The notes beneath the pieces are model-generated. The model did no database searches. It saw nothing but the letters and a program-made list of their open reading frames with translations, and was not told the origin of the DNA. A program made the translations under genes and the position numbers. DNA of 64,000 nt from UBA5072 sp041737175. GTDB lineage: Bacteria; Bacteroidota; Bacteroidia; Bacteroidales; UBA10428. Location: NCBI GenBank assembly GCA_041737175.1, contig JBGSSF010000025.1:62001-126000 (forward strand), written 5' to 3'. This document shows, piece after piece, positions 18,519-27,158 of this stretch. Each line of letters starts with the position of its first letter. Position 1 is the stretch's first letter.

Positions 18519-19231
18519 CAGGAAATCTGTTCAAGATACAATTGAATGGTTCTTTCCAGTCCGTAATAAAGTGCATCTGAAATTAATGCATGACCAATGG
18601 ATACCTCAAGAAGCCCCGGCACATGCTGTTTAAAATACCGCAGATTTTCAAGACTCAGGTCATGCCCGGCATTCAATTCCAGTCCTATTTCAGCTGCTTT
18701 CTTCGCGGCCCGTATATAAGGTCCGACAGCTTTTTCAGGATCAGCAGGGTACTTGCTGGCATAGGGCTCAGTATACAGCTCAATGCGGTTCGTACCTGTT
18801 GCAGCTGCTCTTTCTATCTGTTCCAGATCGGTTTCAATAAACAGCGATGTCCGTATACCGTTTTGCTGCAATTCAGCAATGACATCATGCAGGAACTTTT
18901 CATACTTGATAACATTCCATCCCTGATTGGAGGTTATCACATCATGAGAATCAGGTACAAGTGTTGCCTGGTGGGGTTTAACCTCCAATACCAGATCAAG
19001 GAACCGCTGGGAGGGATAACCTTCTATATTGAATTCAGTGGTGATGATCGGCCCGATATCCCTTACATCCTGGTATCGAATGTGACGTTCGTCCGGACGG
19101 GGATGAACAGTGATACCCTGAGCTCCGAACTTCTGACACCTTATTGCAGCTTCGGTAACATTGGGAATATTGCTGCCGCGGGCATTACGGATTGTTGCAA
19201 TTTTATTGATATTAACGCTTAACTTTGTCAT
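18518..19231 (-). CDS. pdxJ: Pyridoxine 5'-phosphate synthase
   Basis: PdxJ condenses 1-deoxyxylulose 5-phosphate with 3-amino-2-oxopropyl phosphate to form pyridoxine 5'-phosphate, the last ring-forming step of the DXP-dependent vitamin B6 pathway. The 237-residue protein starts MTKLSVNINKIATIRNARG and has the signature GITVHPRPDERHI and the phosphate-binding C-terminus (LEVSIGHALISDALYYGLE). Length and order of motifs are typical. A TAAATTTG -7 type box lies at 19297-19290, about 60 bases before the start. Confidence 0.95.
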   Translation of the reverse strand: MTKLSVNINKIATIRNARGSNIPNVTEAAIRCQKFGAQGITVHPRPDERHIRYQDVRDIGPIITTEFNIEGYPSQRFLDLVLEVKPHQATLVPDSHDVITSNQGWNVIKYEKFLHDVIAELQQNGIRTSLFIETDLEQIERAAATGTNRIELYTEPYASKYPADPEKAVGPYIRAAKKAAEIGLELNAGHDLSLENLRYFKQHVPGLLEVSIGHALISDALYYGLERTIQLYLEQIS

Positions 19232-19289
19232 GGCCCTGCCTTTTTGTTATTAAGGAAATAAAAAGTAACTTTAATATTTCTGAATAATG

Positions 19290-19297
19290 CAAATTTA
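19290..19297 (-). promoter_or_regulatory. Possible -7 box of the pdxJ promoter
   Basis: TAAATTTG on the minus strand matches the Bacteroidota consensus TAnnTTTG and lies 59 bases upstream of the pdxJ ATG. No good -33 element is visible at the normal spacing, so the call is weak. Confidence 0.35.
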
Positions 19298-19322
19298 GCA
19301 GGTTTTACAAATATGCTCCGGT

Positions 19323-19988
19323 ATGCTGGCAAAAGATTTAATATCTGATGTAGTACCTTCGCTCCGTACTTCGGACAGCGGACAGAAAGCATTATACTGG
19401 ATGGATATTTTCAGAATCTCCCACCTGCCCATCGTAAACAACGAAGACTTCCTCGGGCTGATTTCCGATAAGGATATATACGACAGCAATATGGCTGAAG
19501 AGCCCATCGGAAATCATAACCTGTCCCTCTTCAGTCCCTTTGTCACAGAAAACCAGCATGTTTACGAAGTAATCGAGCTGGCATCGCGGCTTAACCTGAC
19601 CATAGTTCCCGTCCTCGATCATAATAACCATTACAAAGGTGCCGTCACTCTCAATGACCTGATTCATTATTTTGCCGATTTCACTGCAGTGAAGGAACCA
19701 GGAGCCATCATTGTTCTGGATATGAATGTACTTGATTATTCTTTATCTCAGATAGCACAAATTGTTGAAAGCAATGATGCCAAAATTCTGAGCATGTATA
19801 TCAGTTCACATTCGGCTTCAACGCGGATGGAACTTACACTGAAGATTAACCGCAATGACCTGACCTCCATAATTCAAACCTTTACACGTTACAACTACAC
19901 CATTCATTCCACTTACATGGACCACGATGATATGGATAGTTTATATGAAAACAGGTATGAGATGTTTATGAAGTATCTCAGTATTTGA
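19323..19988 (+). CDS. CBS-domain protein with ACT-like C-terminus
   Basis: The 221-residue protein has two CBS motifs (about residues 1-60 with DIFRISHLPIVNNEDFLGLISDKDIY, and 70-125 with LTIVPVLDHNNHYKGAVTLNDL). These are followed by an ACT-like segment (about 140-215, GAIIVLDMNVLDYSLSQIA). CBS pairs usually bind adenine nucleotides and regulate partner proteins. No catalytic or membrane domain is present, so the partner is unknown. nadK follows 35 bases later on the same strand, and the intervening gap has a degenerate heptamer array. Confidence 0.85.
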   Translation: MLAKDLISDVVPSLRTSDSGQKALYWMDIFRISHLPIVNNEDFLGLISDKDIYDSNMAEEPIGNHNLSLFSPFVTENQHVYEVIELASRLNLTIVPVLDHNNHYKGAVTLNDLIHYFADFTAVKEPGAIIVLDMNVLDYSLSQIAQIVESNDAKILSMYISSHSASTRMELTLKINRNDLTSIIQTFTRYNYTIHSTYMDHDDMDSLYENRYEMFMKYLSI

Positions 19989-19990
19989 GA

Positions 19991-20018
19991 AAGATGTAAG
20001 ATCCAAGAACCAAGATAA
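19991..20018 (+). repeat. Degenerate 7-bp array after the CBS gene
   Basis: Four units AAGATGT, AAGATCC, AAGAACC and AAGATAA follow the TGA stop (19986-19988) after two bases. The units share AAGA and a period of seven. It is the weakest of the arrays in this window. Confidence 0.45.
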
Positions 20019-20023
20019 ATTCA

Positions 20024-20899
20024 ATGAAGATATCAATATTCGGAAAAACCTTTAATCAAGGATTCATTCCCTATATCAATGAGTTGATGAAGATCCTGCT
20101 TGAAAATCATGCTGAAATATCCGTTTACAAGCCCTTCTATGATTTTATTTGTTGCGAGACAGGTAAAGAACCTGAAGGATGCCGGAATTTTTCCGATTTG
20201 AGTGACTTTGATAACAGCTGTGACCTGATGATCAGTATTGGAGGAGACGGTACATTTCTTGAATCGATTCCTTTTGTAATACTTCAAAATGTGGCGATTA
20301 TAGGCATTAATTCGGGCCGGCTCGGATTCCTTTCCAATATTTCCAAAGAGAACATCACAGATGCTTTTAATTCCATTTTTGCCGGGCAGTATAATTTTGA
20401 ATACCGCACACTGATTTGTTTTAAGCAACCTGCAGATTTATTTAACGGAATGAATTTCGCATTGAATGACATCACCGTTAAAAGTGACTCATCGCTTATT
20501 ACTATCGATGCTTACATCAATGATGAGTTTTTAAACACCTATTGGACAGATGGTTTGATTATTTCCACTCCCACAGGTTCAACGGCCTATTCTTTAAGTG
20601 TTGGCGGCCCGATCGTAGTGCCGGGTTCAGGCAATCTGATCATCGCCCCGATCTCCTCCCATAATCTCACAGTTCGTCCGCTCATTATTCCTGACAACAA
20701 TACCATATCCCTGCGTGTGAACAGTCGCAGCGGACAGTACACGGTAACTTCGGATAACCGCACCCTCCACATGACCAATCAGGAAATGCTCCGGATTGGC
20801 AAATCAGAATACAAGCTGAAGCTTTTAAGATTGCCCAATACGAGCTTTTATACTACTTTAAGGGATAAACTGAAATGGGGAGAGGATGTGAGGAATTAG
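20024..20899 (+). CDS. nadK: NAD kinase
   Basis: NadK phosphorylates NAD to NADP. The 291-residue protein has the GGDGT motif (residues 73-77, in SIGGDGTFLES), NDITV, the conserved glycine-rich loop TPTGSTAYSLSVGGPIV, and a C-terminal beta domain (LRVNSRSGQYTVTSDN). Motifs and length are normal for bacterial NadK. Its last 47 bases overlap the 3' end of the convergent CapA-like gene. Confidence 0.95.
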   Translation: MKISIFGKTFNQGFIPYINELMKILLENHAEISVYKPFYDFICCETGKEPEGCRNFSDLSDFDNSCDLMISIGGDGTFLESIPFVILQNVAIIGINSGRLGFLSNISKENITDAFNSIFAGQYNFEYRTLICFKQPADLFNGMNFALNDITVKSDSSLITIDAYINDEFLNTYWTDGLIISTPTGSTAYSLSVGGPIVVPGSGNLIIAPISSHNLTVRPLIIPDNNTISLRVNSRSGQYTVTSDNRTLHMTNQEMLRIGKSEYKLKLLRLPNTSFYTTLRDKLKWGEDVRN

Positions 20900-22019
20900 T
20901 AGGGGGTGGATTTAAATGATTCACTTTAAAAAAATCATTCTCCTTTATATTCTTCAAATGCTCCCGCGTATCCTTAGCGAAAAGGGAGATCTTATACCGG
21001 TCATGGTCCGATAATCTGATAAGGGCAGTATTGTTTTCATAGAAACTGACCGGAATAACCTGGAAAGTGGATTTTCCCGGATAATCAACACGATGGACCC
21101 AGGTTGGCAGATAACTGAAATCTTCAACCCTTGTTCTGTCGATGGTCTTGATAAGTTTGAGCTCAACGAGAATACCGCCGTCCTTAAACTGCGCTCTTTG
21201 GTTGGAAACAAAATTACCCAGTGAGTACACCACAATGTGATTTAGGCTTGAATCGGTCCCGGGATATGATTTGACGGGTTGTATAACATGAGGATGAGAA
21301 CCAATGATGGCATCGGCTCCATGTTTGAGCATGAAACCGGCGAGATTTTGCTGGGTCCGGTTTTCAAACCGCTGGTATTCTTCTCCCCAGTGAATTGTAA
21401 CAATTACAAAGTCAGGGTTGGCCAGACAGGTCTTATTGAGATCCTGCCTGATCTGGAAAGTGTCAATACGGTTGATTATAAATGGACTGGGTATGTTTAT
21501 CCCATTGGTACCATAGGTATAGTTTAAAAGTGCAATGCGGATACCCTTCTTTTCCAGGATAAGCGGATATTGGAGCTGCCGTTTAGATGAATCGGAGAAG
21601 GTGCCCGTATGGATGATTTCCAGTGAGTCGAGCATAAGCAGTGTTCGTCTGAATCCAGCCTGACCGCGGTCGAGGGCATGGTTGTTTGCCTGGATGAAAA
21701 CATCAAATCCTGCATCGCGGGCTGCAACGGCAAGGGCATCAGGGCTTGAAAACTGTGGGTATCCTTTGTAGGGCTTTCCGGCAAGTGTTACCTCAAGATT
21801 GCCGATGGCAATATCTGCCTGTTCAATGAAGGATCTGACATACCTGAAAGTGGGTTCATAATTGTAGACGTCCATGGAATCGTCCCAGGCTCCGGTGATC
21901 TGTTCATCGTGTCCCATGATATCCCCCGCAAAGACCAATGATAACCTTGAGGTATCAACCTGGCCGAAGGTCGCCAGGTGAAGCACCAGTATTATTGATA
22001 TTGAAGCTAGTCGTTTCAT
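20853..22019 (-). CDS. CapA-family protein (poly-gamma-glutamate capsule-type phosphoesterase fold)
   Basis: The protein (388 residues from ATG 22019) has a signal peptide (MKRLASISIILVLHLATFG) and the PGA_cap metallophosphoesterase-like signature: LVFAGDIMGHDEQI, IGNLEVTLAGKP, NNHALDRGQAG, VTIHWGEEYQ and GSHPHVIQ. CapA proteins act in poly-gamma-glutamate capsule export or release in Bacillus, but many homologues in other phyla have unknown roles and no capBC is present here. ATG 22040 also lies in frame but would place seven polar residues before the signal peptide, so 22019 is preferred. The C-terminus overlaps nadK by 47 bases tail to tail. Confidence 0.85.
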   Translation of the reverse strand: MKRLASISIILVLHLATFGQVDTSRLSLVFAGDIMGHDEQITGAWDDSMDVYNYEPTFRYVRSFIEQADIAIGNLEVTLAGKPYKGYPQFSSPDALAVAARDAGFDVFIQANNHALDRGQAGFRRTLLMLDSLEIIHTGTFSDSSKRQLQYPLILEKKGIRIALLNYTYGTNGINIPSPFIINRIDTFQIRQDLNKTCLANPDFVIVTIHWGEEYQRFENRTQQNLAGFMLKHGADAIIGSHPHVIQPVKSYPGTDSSLNHIVVYSLGNFVSNQRAQFKDGGILVELKLIKTIDRTRVEDFSYLPTWVHRVDYPGKSTFQVIPVSFYENNTALIRLSDHDRYKISLFAKDTREHLKNIKENDFFKVNHLNPPPTNSSHPLPISVYPLK

Positions 22020-22034
22020 TGTACACCGAACACC

Positions 22035-22098
22035 GAACACCGGTTACTGATTACTTTTTACCGTTTACTTTTTACCGTTTACTGTTTACTGTTTACCG
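22035..22098. repeat. TTTACYG heptamer array between TPM gene and capA
   Basis: Units TTTACCG, TTTACTT and TTTACTG recur with a period near seven, preceded by a duplicated ACCGAAC. It fills the gap downstream of the glycine-rich TPM protein gene. A similar array with the same unit lies at 57099-57152. Confidence 0.75.
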
Positions 22099-22121
22099 GT
22101 TGCTCACCATCCACCGGCTGC

Positions 22122-22901
22122 TCACCAACCACCGGAAGCTCCACCGCCTCCGAAGCTTCCGCCCCCACCGCCTCCGAATCCTCCAAAACCGCCGCCACCA
22201 CCACCGCCAAATCCCCCACTGCCGGAAGTAAAGCTTCCCCAGCCCCCGACTTTAGAACTTCCGGTTCCCATCAACATCCACCAGGGAATGGTATGCTTTG
22301 GAGAATAATACTTGTGCCGTGAAGAAGCGATGAAGAAAACGAAGATGAAAAGCGCAATCAGAATAAAAAGGAGGGCTGGTACATTACTTTCGCTTTTCTT
22401 CAGGTAATCATCGGCGGTAAATTCACCCCGGGTAAGTGACATAAGCACGTTGGTAGCGGAATCGAGGCCGGCATAAAAATTGCCTTCCCTGAAACCCGGC
22501 TTAATAACGGTTTCGATCAGCCTGAAGCAGATGGCATCAGGAACCGCCCCTTCAAGTCCGTATCCCGTGCGGATGGTGAGCAAATGACTGGCCGGACTTA
22601 TCAAAACCAGAATGCCATTGTCTCTGCCCTGCTGACCAATTCCCCATTTTTGACCCAGACGGTCACCATAATCTGCTATATCATAACCTTGCAGGCTGTC
22701 GTAGGTAACGACATAAATCTGCGTTGAAGTTTCATTATTGAATGTGAGAAGTTTGTTATTCAGATCAATCTGTTCCTGTTCAGTAAGCATACCGGTGAAA
22801 TCATTTACCAGTCTTAAGGGTACCATAGGATCCGGAAGATATTGCCCGGAAGCGCTGAATGAGATCAGCAGGAATACAGGAATAAGTCGGAAAGCGCACA
22901 T
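22122..22901 (-). CDS. TPM-domain membrane protein with Gly-rich tail (YgcG-like)
   Basis: From the ATG at 22901 the protein has 259 residues: signal peptide (MCAFRLIPVFLLISFSASG), a TPM domain (about 25-165; VNDFTGMLTEQEQ, IYVVTYDSLQGYDIADYG, GQQGRDNGILVLI, RTGYGLEGAVPDA), one transmembrane helix (about 180-200, ALLFILIALFIFVFFIA), and a C-terminal tail made of Gly, Phe and Ser ending in SGGW. TPM proteins paired with LemA are common; their function is poorly known and linked to membrane-protein quality control. In-frame ATGs at 22943 and 22964 overlap the preceding gene. The spacing from the upstream TPM gene is 13 bases. Confidence 0.87.
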   Translation of the reverse strand: MCAFRLIPVFLLISFSASGQYLPDPMVPLRLVNDFTGMLTEQEQIDLNNKLLTFNNETSTQIYVVTYDSLQGYDIADYGDRLGQKWGIGQQGRDNGILVLISPASHLLTIRTGYGLEGAVPDAICFRLIETVIKPGFREGNFYAGLDSATNVLMSLTRGEFTADDYLKKSESNVPALLFILIALFIFVFFIASSRHKYYSPKHTIPWWMLMGTGSSKVGGWGSFTSGSGGFGGGGGGGFGGFGGGGGGSFGGGGASGGW

Positions 22902-22914
22902 GGATATGTATTTA

Positions 22915-23358
22915 TTATTCACTACTGTCAAAAGATATTTCATTGGGCAACTCATTGATATCATCCCGCTGATGGGGAAAATGCTTTCTCAGCTGTTCGC
23001 CGGCCATTTTTACTCCAACAGCCAAACCCTCAGCAAATTCTGATTTTCTGAAGCAATCTTCCATTACCGCTTTGGCATCATTCCAGAAATTTTCTGGTAC
23101 AAGCCTGTTAATTCCGGTGTCTCCGATGATGGCAAACTGTTTGTTCTGGATACCAAAAAAGATCAGGATTGCATTCCGGAGTTCGGTTTTGTGCATATTC
23201 AGGTGTGCAAAAACGGTTGAAGCCCGATCGAGAACATCGCCTTTGAAAAAGGTCTCAACATGCACCCTGATCTCAGCTGAGGTGTACAATTCCGATTCAG
23301 CGATTGCCTGCTCTATCAGTTTTCTTCCTTCGGGTGTGAAAAAATCAGATGCTTTCAT
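22915..23358 (-). CDS. TPM-domain protein, short form
   Basis: This 147-residue protein is mostly a single TPM domain (IEQAIAESELYTSAEIRVHVE, RNAILIFFGIQNKQFAIIGD, AEGLAVGVKMAGEQL) without a signal peptide or membrane helix, so it may act on the cytoplasmic side or with the membrane-bound partner. It sits between lemA (10-base gap) and the Gly-rich TPM gene (13-base gap) in a three-gene operon. Confidence 0.87.
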   Translation of the reverse strand: MKASDFFTPEGRKLIEQAIAESELYTSAEIRVHVETFFKGDVLDRASTVFAHLNMHKTELRNAILIFFGIQNKQFAIIGDTGINRLVPENFWNDAKAVMEDCFRKSEFAEGLAVGVKMAGEQLRKHFPHQRDDINELPNEISFDSSE

Positions 23359-23368
23359 CCGGTGGATT

Positions 23369-23959
23369 TTAGAACTTCACTTCGGGTGCCTGATCCGAAC
23401 CTGCCTCTGCTTCAAAATACGGCCTTTCAGAGAAACCGAACATTTTAGCCAAGAGCACGATGGGGAATTTTTTGATCGCTGTATTATAGGTAGTTGCAGT
23501 AGCATTGAAATTCCTGCGTTCCACTGCTATGCGGTTTTCGGTACCTTCAAGTTGTGCCTGCAATTCCAGGAAATTCTGGTTGGCTTTCAGATCGGGATAA
23601 TTTTCCACTACCGCTAGAAGTCGGGATAATGCTGAGGTAACCTCGCCCTGTGCAGCCTGGAAACGTTGCATATCTTCAGCTGTCATATTGGCCGGGTCAA
23701 TGGTTACCTGGGTGGCTTTTGATCTTGCTTCAGTCACCTGTGTATAGGTTTCCTGTTCATAAGCGGCATATCCCTTCACAGTCTCTACAAGATTGGGTAT
23801 CAGGTCAGCCCGCCGTTGATATTGATTCTCGACATTCGCCCATTCGCGGTTCACCTGTTCACGCAAAGTAACAATCTTATTGTATTCACTGCATCCCCGT
23901 GAAAACAGAATTAACACAAGGGCAGCAATCACAAGGAGTGTAATGGTTTTGGTTTTCAT
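23369..23959 (-). CDS. lemA: LemA family protein
   Basis: The 196-residue protein starts at ATG 23959 (MKTKTITLLVIAALVLILF); the longer frame to 24046 adds residues unlike the family. One N-terminal membrane helix is followed by the long helical LemA domain with NREWANVENQYQRRADLIPNLV, TEARSKATQ, VVENYPDLKANQNFLELQ and the conserved ENRIAVERRNFN. LemA proteins are membrane-anchored helical bundles of unknown biochemical role that occur with TPM proteins, as here. Confidence 0.92.
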   Translation of the reverse strand: MKTKTITLLVIAALVLILFSRGCSEYNKIVTLREQVNREWANVENQYQRRADLIPNLVETVKGYAAYEQETYTQVTEARSKATQVTIDPANMTAEDMQRFQAAQGEVTSALSRLLAVVENYPDLKANQNFLELQAQLEGTENRIAVERRNFNATATTYNTAIKKFPIVLLAKMFGFSERPYFEAEAGSDQAPEVKF

Positions 23960-24087
23960 AGTTTGTTGGTTAAGATGATTTTTATAAAACTTATAATCTG
24001 TGAAATTCGTAAATGGTAAAACAATATCGTGTCGAAAATAATACATTAAGGTGAATTTGGCATGAAATTGGAAGTAAATATTAAATA

Positions 24088-24185
24088 TAGGCTGTAGGCT
24101 GTAGACTGTAGGCTGTAGGCTGTAGGCTGTAGGCTGTAGGCTGTAGGCTGTAGGCTGCAGGCTGTAGGCTGTAGGCTGTAGGTTG
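24088..24185 (+). repeat. TAGGCTG heptamer tandem array (14 units)
   Basis: Fourteen consecutive 7-bp units run from 24088 to 24185; eleven are exactly TAGGCTG and three differ by one base (TAGACTG, CAGGCTG, TAGGTTG). It lies between the divergent lemA and lipoprotein genes. There are no spacers, so it is not a CRISPR. The same unit occurs at 43903-43944 and 62073-62100 in the opposite orientation. Confidence 0.95.
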
Positions 24186-24263
24186 CGGGAATAAAGGCCA
24201 AGGAGGTTAAGGCCAAAGGCAACAAATCTTCAATGGTTAATTTAAAATTGAAAAAATACAAAA

Positions 24264-24707
24264 ATGAAGACAGCAATCAAAAAAATGAGATCCATGAAGT
24301 TTTTTCCGGGATTGATAATTGCGGTTATCCTGGCAGGTTCCTGTGAAGTTGCCGATGATCTGTTAGGCCTCAATGCTACTGTATCAAAAATTGTAGGAGA
24401 ATGGACCTGTGATGAGGACAGTGAGATTTACAAATCTACCACTTCGGTTTATTCTGTGGCGATTTCTCCCGATCCGGACAATGACTTTGGCGTGATAATC
24501 GATAATTTTTACGGTATCAGTGCGGCGGTGTATGCCAGTGTATCAGGCATGAGCCTCATCATCAGCAATCAGACCGTTTCCGGCGGATATGAGATTTCAG
24601 GTTCCGGTATCATCTCCTCCGGTTACGATGTAATCAACTGGAATTATACAGTGGATGACGGCAGTGGAGTAATTGATCATGTCACCGCTGTTTATACCAA
24701 AAACTAA
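24264..24707 (+). CDS. Small hypothetical lipoprotein
   Basis: The 147-residue product has a basic N-terminus, a hydrophobic stretch and a lipobox-like LAGSC followed by EVADD, so it is probably a lipoprotein. The rest (KIVGEWTCDEDSEIY, IISNQTVSGGYEISGSGII, HVTAVYTKN) looks like a small all-beta lipocalin-like fold. The true start may be the ATG at 24297 (MKFFPG). Function is unknown. It stands alone, convergent with crtB. Confidence 0.7.
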   Translation: MKTAIKKMRSMKFFPGLIIAVILAGSCEVADDLLGLNATVSKIVGEWTCDEDSEIYKSTTSVYSVAISPDPDNDFGVIIDNFYGISAAVYASVSGMSLIISNQTVSGGYEISGSGIISSGYDVINWNYTVDDGSGVIDHVTAVYTKN

Positions 24708-24718
24708 GGAGTACCTGG

Positions 24719-25651
24719 TTATTTTGATCTGTCCTGAAACCCAACAATCGTTTCGTAAACTCTTTTCTTTATCTCTTCCGGCACAGGATTTAATTCTTTG
24801 CCTGTAAAGTTGCCGTGTTCAATATCAATCCTTTCATATACCATCAGATAGAGATTGAAAATAATCTGCAGGCTTAACTGGTATCTTGGTTCGAGCAGGG
24901 GAGAGATCCGTTCTATTACCCGGAAGGTGTTCTGACGGTAGGATTCGGCCAGGTCATAATACTCTCTGATCATATTCCGGAATGCGGCGGGTATGGAACC
25001 TCCCTCAGCGATCTTCCGCAGATCAACCGCTGTTAATCCCTGCCGAGTCATGGCATCGTCGGCAAAATAATTCAGGTTATCCATCTGATCTTTCTGAAAG
25101 TCACGGATAATATGTACCAGGTAACTGAAAACTGCACAAGGTATAGCTGCTTCTTTTACATCGAAAGCAGGGGGCAGGTAATCGTTACCCTGCCTGGTAA
25201 GTCCGTTCAGGTGAACAAAGATGGACGCCGGAGCCACCGATGCTCCCTGGGAATAATCCAGAAAGTCATTTACCGTGCTGAATCCCGAATGATCAATATC
25301 GTAGATCATTGACCGGGCAAAGGCCTCAAGCGGCCAAACCGGAATATGAAACCTCCGGATTGTGTCCAGCAATTCATGCCCTTCCGTATGGCCGTTTCGG
25401 GTCTCCTTTGCCATGGTGACCCATTCATTTACTTTGTCCGCGAACCCTTTTTTTTCACTTTCTTCAATCGTTTTGTGGACTGATTTGTGACAATCGATCA
25501 GATCATCAATGGCCCGCATGTACCGGTAACATGTTTTTGCCGCCAGGTAACGATCCTCATCCCAGAAAGCAGCGGCAATTAAAATATTGGGATGATCAAC
25601 GATTTTATTGAAATCAATCTTGTCGAGAAGGGTTAGATAATACTCATTCAT
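24719..25651 (-). CDS. crtB: Phytoene/squalene synthase
   Basis: This enzyme family joins two prenyl diphosphates head to head; next to a phytoene desaturase the expected product is phytoene. From ATG 25651 the protein has 310 residues. Aspartate-rich motifs bind the diphosphates: AIDDLID in the first and IIRDFQKDQMDN in the second; the YSQGASVAPASIFVHL segment is also typical. The frame extends upstream to 25888, but that part overlaps crtI and has no family similarity. The start overlaps the crtI stop by eight bases, so the two are coupled. Confidence 0.9.
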   Translation of the reverse strand: MNEYYLTLLDKIDFNKIVDHPNILIAAAFWDEDRYLAAKTCYRYMRAIDDLIDCHKSVHKTIEESEKKGFADKVNEWVTMAKETRNGHTEGHELLDTIRRFHIPVWPLEAFARSMIYDIDHSGFSTVNDFLDYSQGASVAPASIFVHLNGLTRQGNDYLPPAFDVKEAAIPCAVFSYLVHIIRDFQKDQMDNLNYFADDAMTRQGLTAVDLRKIAEGGSIPAAFRNMIREYYDLAESYRQNTFRVIERISPLLEPRYQLSLQIIFNLYLMVYERIDIEHGNFTGKELNPVPEEIKKRVYETIVGFQDRSK

Positions 25652-27137
25652 CTTTTTGGTCTTTGATGATTCGTTCTGAAGTGAGCTTGGCTGAAAGGAG
25701 GACCAGGGGAATGCCATTACCGGGGTGGGTGCTGCCGCCGGTAAAATACAGATTCCGGTATCGTTTATGCCTGTTGTGGGGTCTGAAGTATCCCATCTGG
25801 AGAATATTATGTCCGATACTGCCAAAGGTAGCACCTCTGGTGAGGTTGAAAAGGCTTTTCCAGGTTTGTGGCAGGTAACAGATCTCAAATTTGATATGTT
25901 CCTCGATATCAGTAAGCCCCTGTTTTTTTAACCTGTCAATCACAGAAGCCCTGGCATTGTTCTTTAGTTCATTCCAGTTCTGTTCATGCCGTTCATCAAG
26001 GTGTCCGGCAGGTATTATCACCGAAAGTGTATCCTGTCCTTCCGGCGCCGCTGTTAAATCTGAACGGACAGGGGCATGAACGTAAAAACTGGGATTCCCT
26101 CCAAGGGATTTCTTCTTAAAGATTTTATTCAGATTGGACTGGTAATCTCCAGAAAGGAATACACTGTGATGTCCAAGCTCGGGGTATTTTTTGTCCAGAC
26201 CCCAGTGCAGCACGATGGCCGAACAGGCATAGTTCAGCCGGTTGAGCCAGTTTGAAATACCTTTGTCAGGCAGCAATTCCCTGTAAACATAGGGAAGATC
26301 AGCATTGGCGACGATCACCGAAGCTCTGATCACGCTTCCGTTTTGCAGAACAAGACCAACAGCCTTTTTTTTCTCTGTTTTGATTTTTATGACCGGTTCA
26401 TTGTAAATAAACCGAACGCCGAGGTCTTCAGCCATTGAAACCAACTTGCGGGTAATGGTGAACATACCACCTGCCGGGAAAAGCGATCCTTCGGTAAGTT
26501 CGGCGGCAGGTATCATTGCAAACAGGGCAGGTGCCTTATAAGGATTTTGTCCGACATAGATATTCTGGAAAGTGAAAGAGGTTTGCAAATGCTCATGCCT
26601 GAAAAAGCGACGTACATAGGTAATGTGCCGGATATAGGTTTTCAGTTTCAGCAACAGCTGGGCATTTTTAAGTGTAAAAAAGTCGGTCAACCGATAAAAA
26701 TTCCTTCCGATAAGCCTGTCCATGGCCAGTTGAAAAAACTCATAACCCGTTTTCTGCAATTCCTGTGATCTTTGAAAGCTTCCTTTCTCCAGCTTTTCAA
26801 ATTGCTCTTTTAATACTTCCTTATCGGTTGTAAAAGCAATCTGAGTGCCGTCGTCATAGTATATTTTATAAAGTGTCTGCAGGGGAACTGAATCGAAACT
26901 TTCTTCCGGTGTGATGCCAAGCGATTGAAAAACCTTTCTGTAAACCTCAGGCATCAGGTAGATTGTCGCACCCAGATCAAAACGATGTCCCTCGCGGAGA
27001 ATTTGTCCACAACGTCCGCCGGGACCGGCATTTTTTTCATAAACGCTGACAGTATATCCATTTTTGGCGAGGTAGATGGCGGTTGTAATACCCGCGATAC
27101 CTGCGCCAATGATGATAGCGGATTTGTCTTTGTTCAT
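25644..27137 (-). CDS. crtI: Phytoene desaturase-type flavoprotein
   Basis: This 497-residue CrtI-family oxidoreductase has the FAD dinucleotide motif IIGAGIAGITTAIYLAKNGY and GPGGRCG near the N-terminus. The C-terminal motif YFTGGSTHPGNGIPLVLLSA is typical of carotenoid desaturases. With crtB it forms a two-gene carotenoid unit, introducing double bases' equivalents of conjugated unsaturation into phytoene; the number of desaturation steps is not predictable. No geranylgeranyl diphosphate synthase, cyclase or ketolase gene is in the window. A TATATTTG -7 box and a duplicated short palindrome lie just upstream. Confidence 0.92.
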   Translation of the reverse strand: MNKDKSAIIIGAGIAGITTAIYLAKNGYTVSVYEKNAGPGGRCGQILREGHRFDLGATIYLMPEVYRKVFQSLGITPEESFDSVPLQTLYKIYYDDGTQIAFTTDKEVLKEQFEKLEKGSFQRSQELQKTGYEFFQLAMDRLIGRNFYRLTDFFTLKNAQLLLKLKTYIRHITYVRRFFRHEHLQTSFTFQNIYVGQNPYKAPALFAMIPAAELTEGSLFPAGGMFTITRKLVSMAEDLGVRFIYNEPVIKIKTEKKKAVGLVLQNGSVIRASVIVANADLPYVYRELLPDKGISNWLNRLNYACSAIVLHWGLDKKYPELGHHSVFLSGDYQSNLNKIFKKKSLGGNPSFYVHAPVRSDLTAAPEGQDTLSVIIPAGHLDERHEQNWNELKNNARASVIDRLKKQGLTDIEEHIKFEICYLPQTWKSLFNLTRGATFGSIGHNILQMGYFRPHNRHKRYRNLYFTGGSTHPGNGIPLVLLSAKLTSERIIKDQKDE

Positions 27138-27158
27138 AAGTGAAAATTAAAGAAACAA

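Noticed and set aside
20853..22019. Capsule biosynthesis locus around the CapA-like gene
   Set aside because: No capB, capC or capD gene is nearby, so the poly-gamma-glutamate role cannot be supported.
24088..24185. CRISPR array
   Set aside because: The units are contiguous 7-mers with no spacers and no cas genes are present.
24046..24276. Minus-strand open frame encoding repeated SLQPTAY-type peptide
   Set aside because: It is only the translation of the TAGGCTG heptamer array and has no codon pattern or start signal of a gene.
25652..25888. N-terminal extension of the phytoene synthase
   Set aside because: It is antisense-free but out-of-frame shadow of crtI; synthase similarity begins at ATG 25651.
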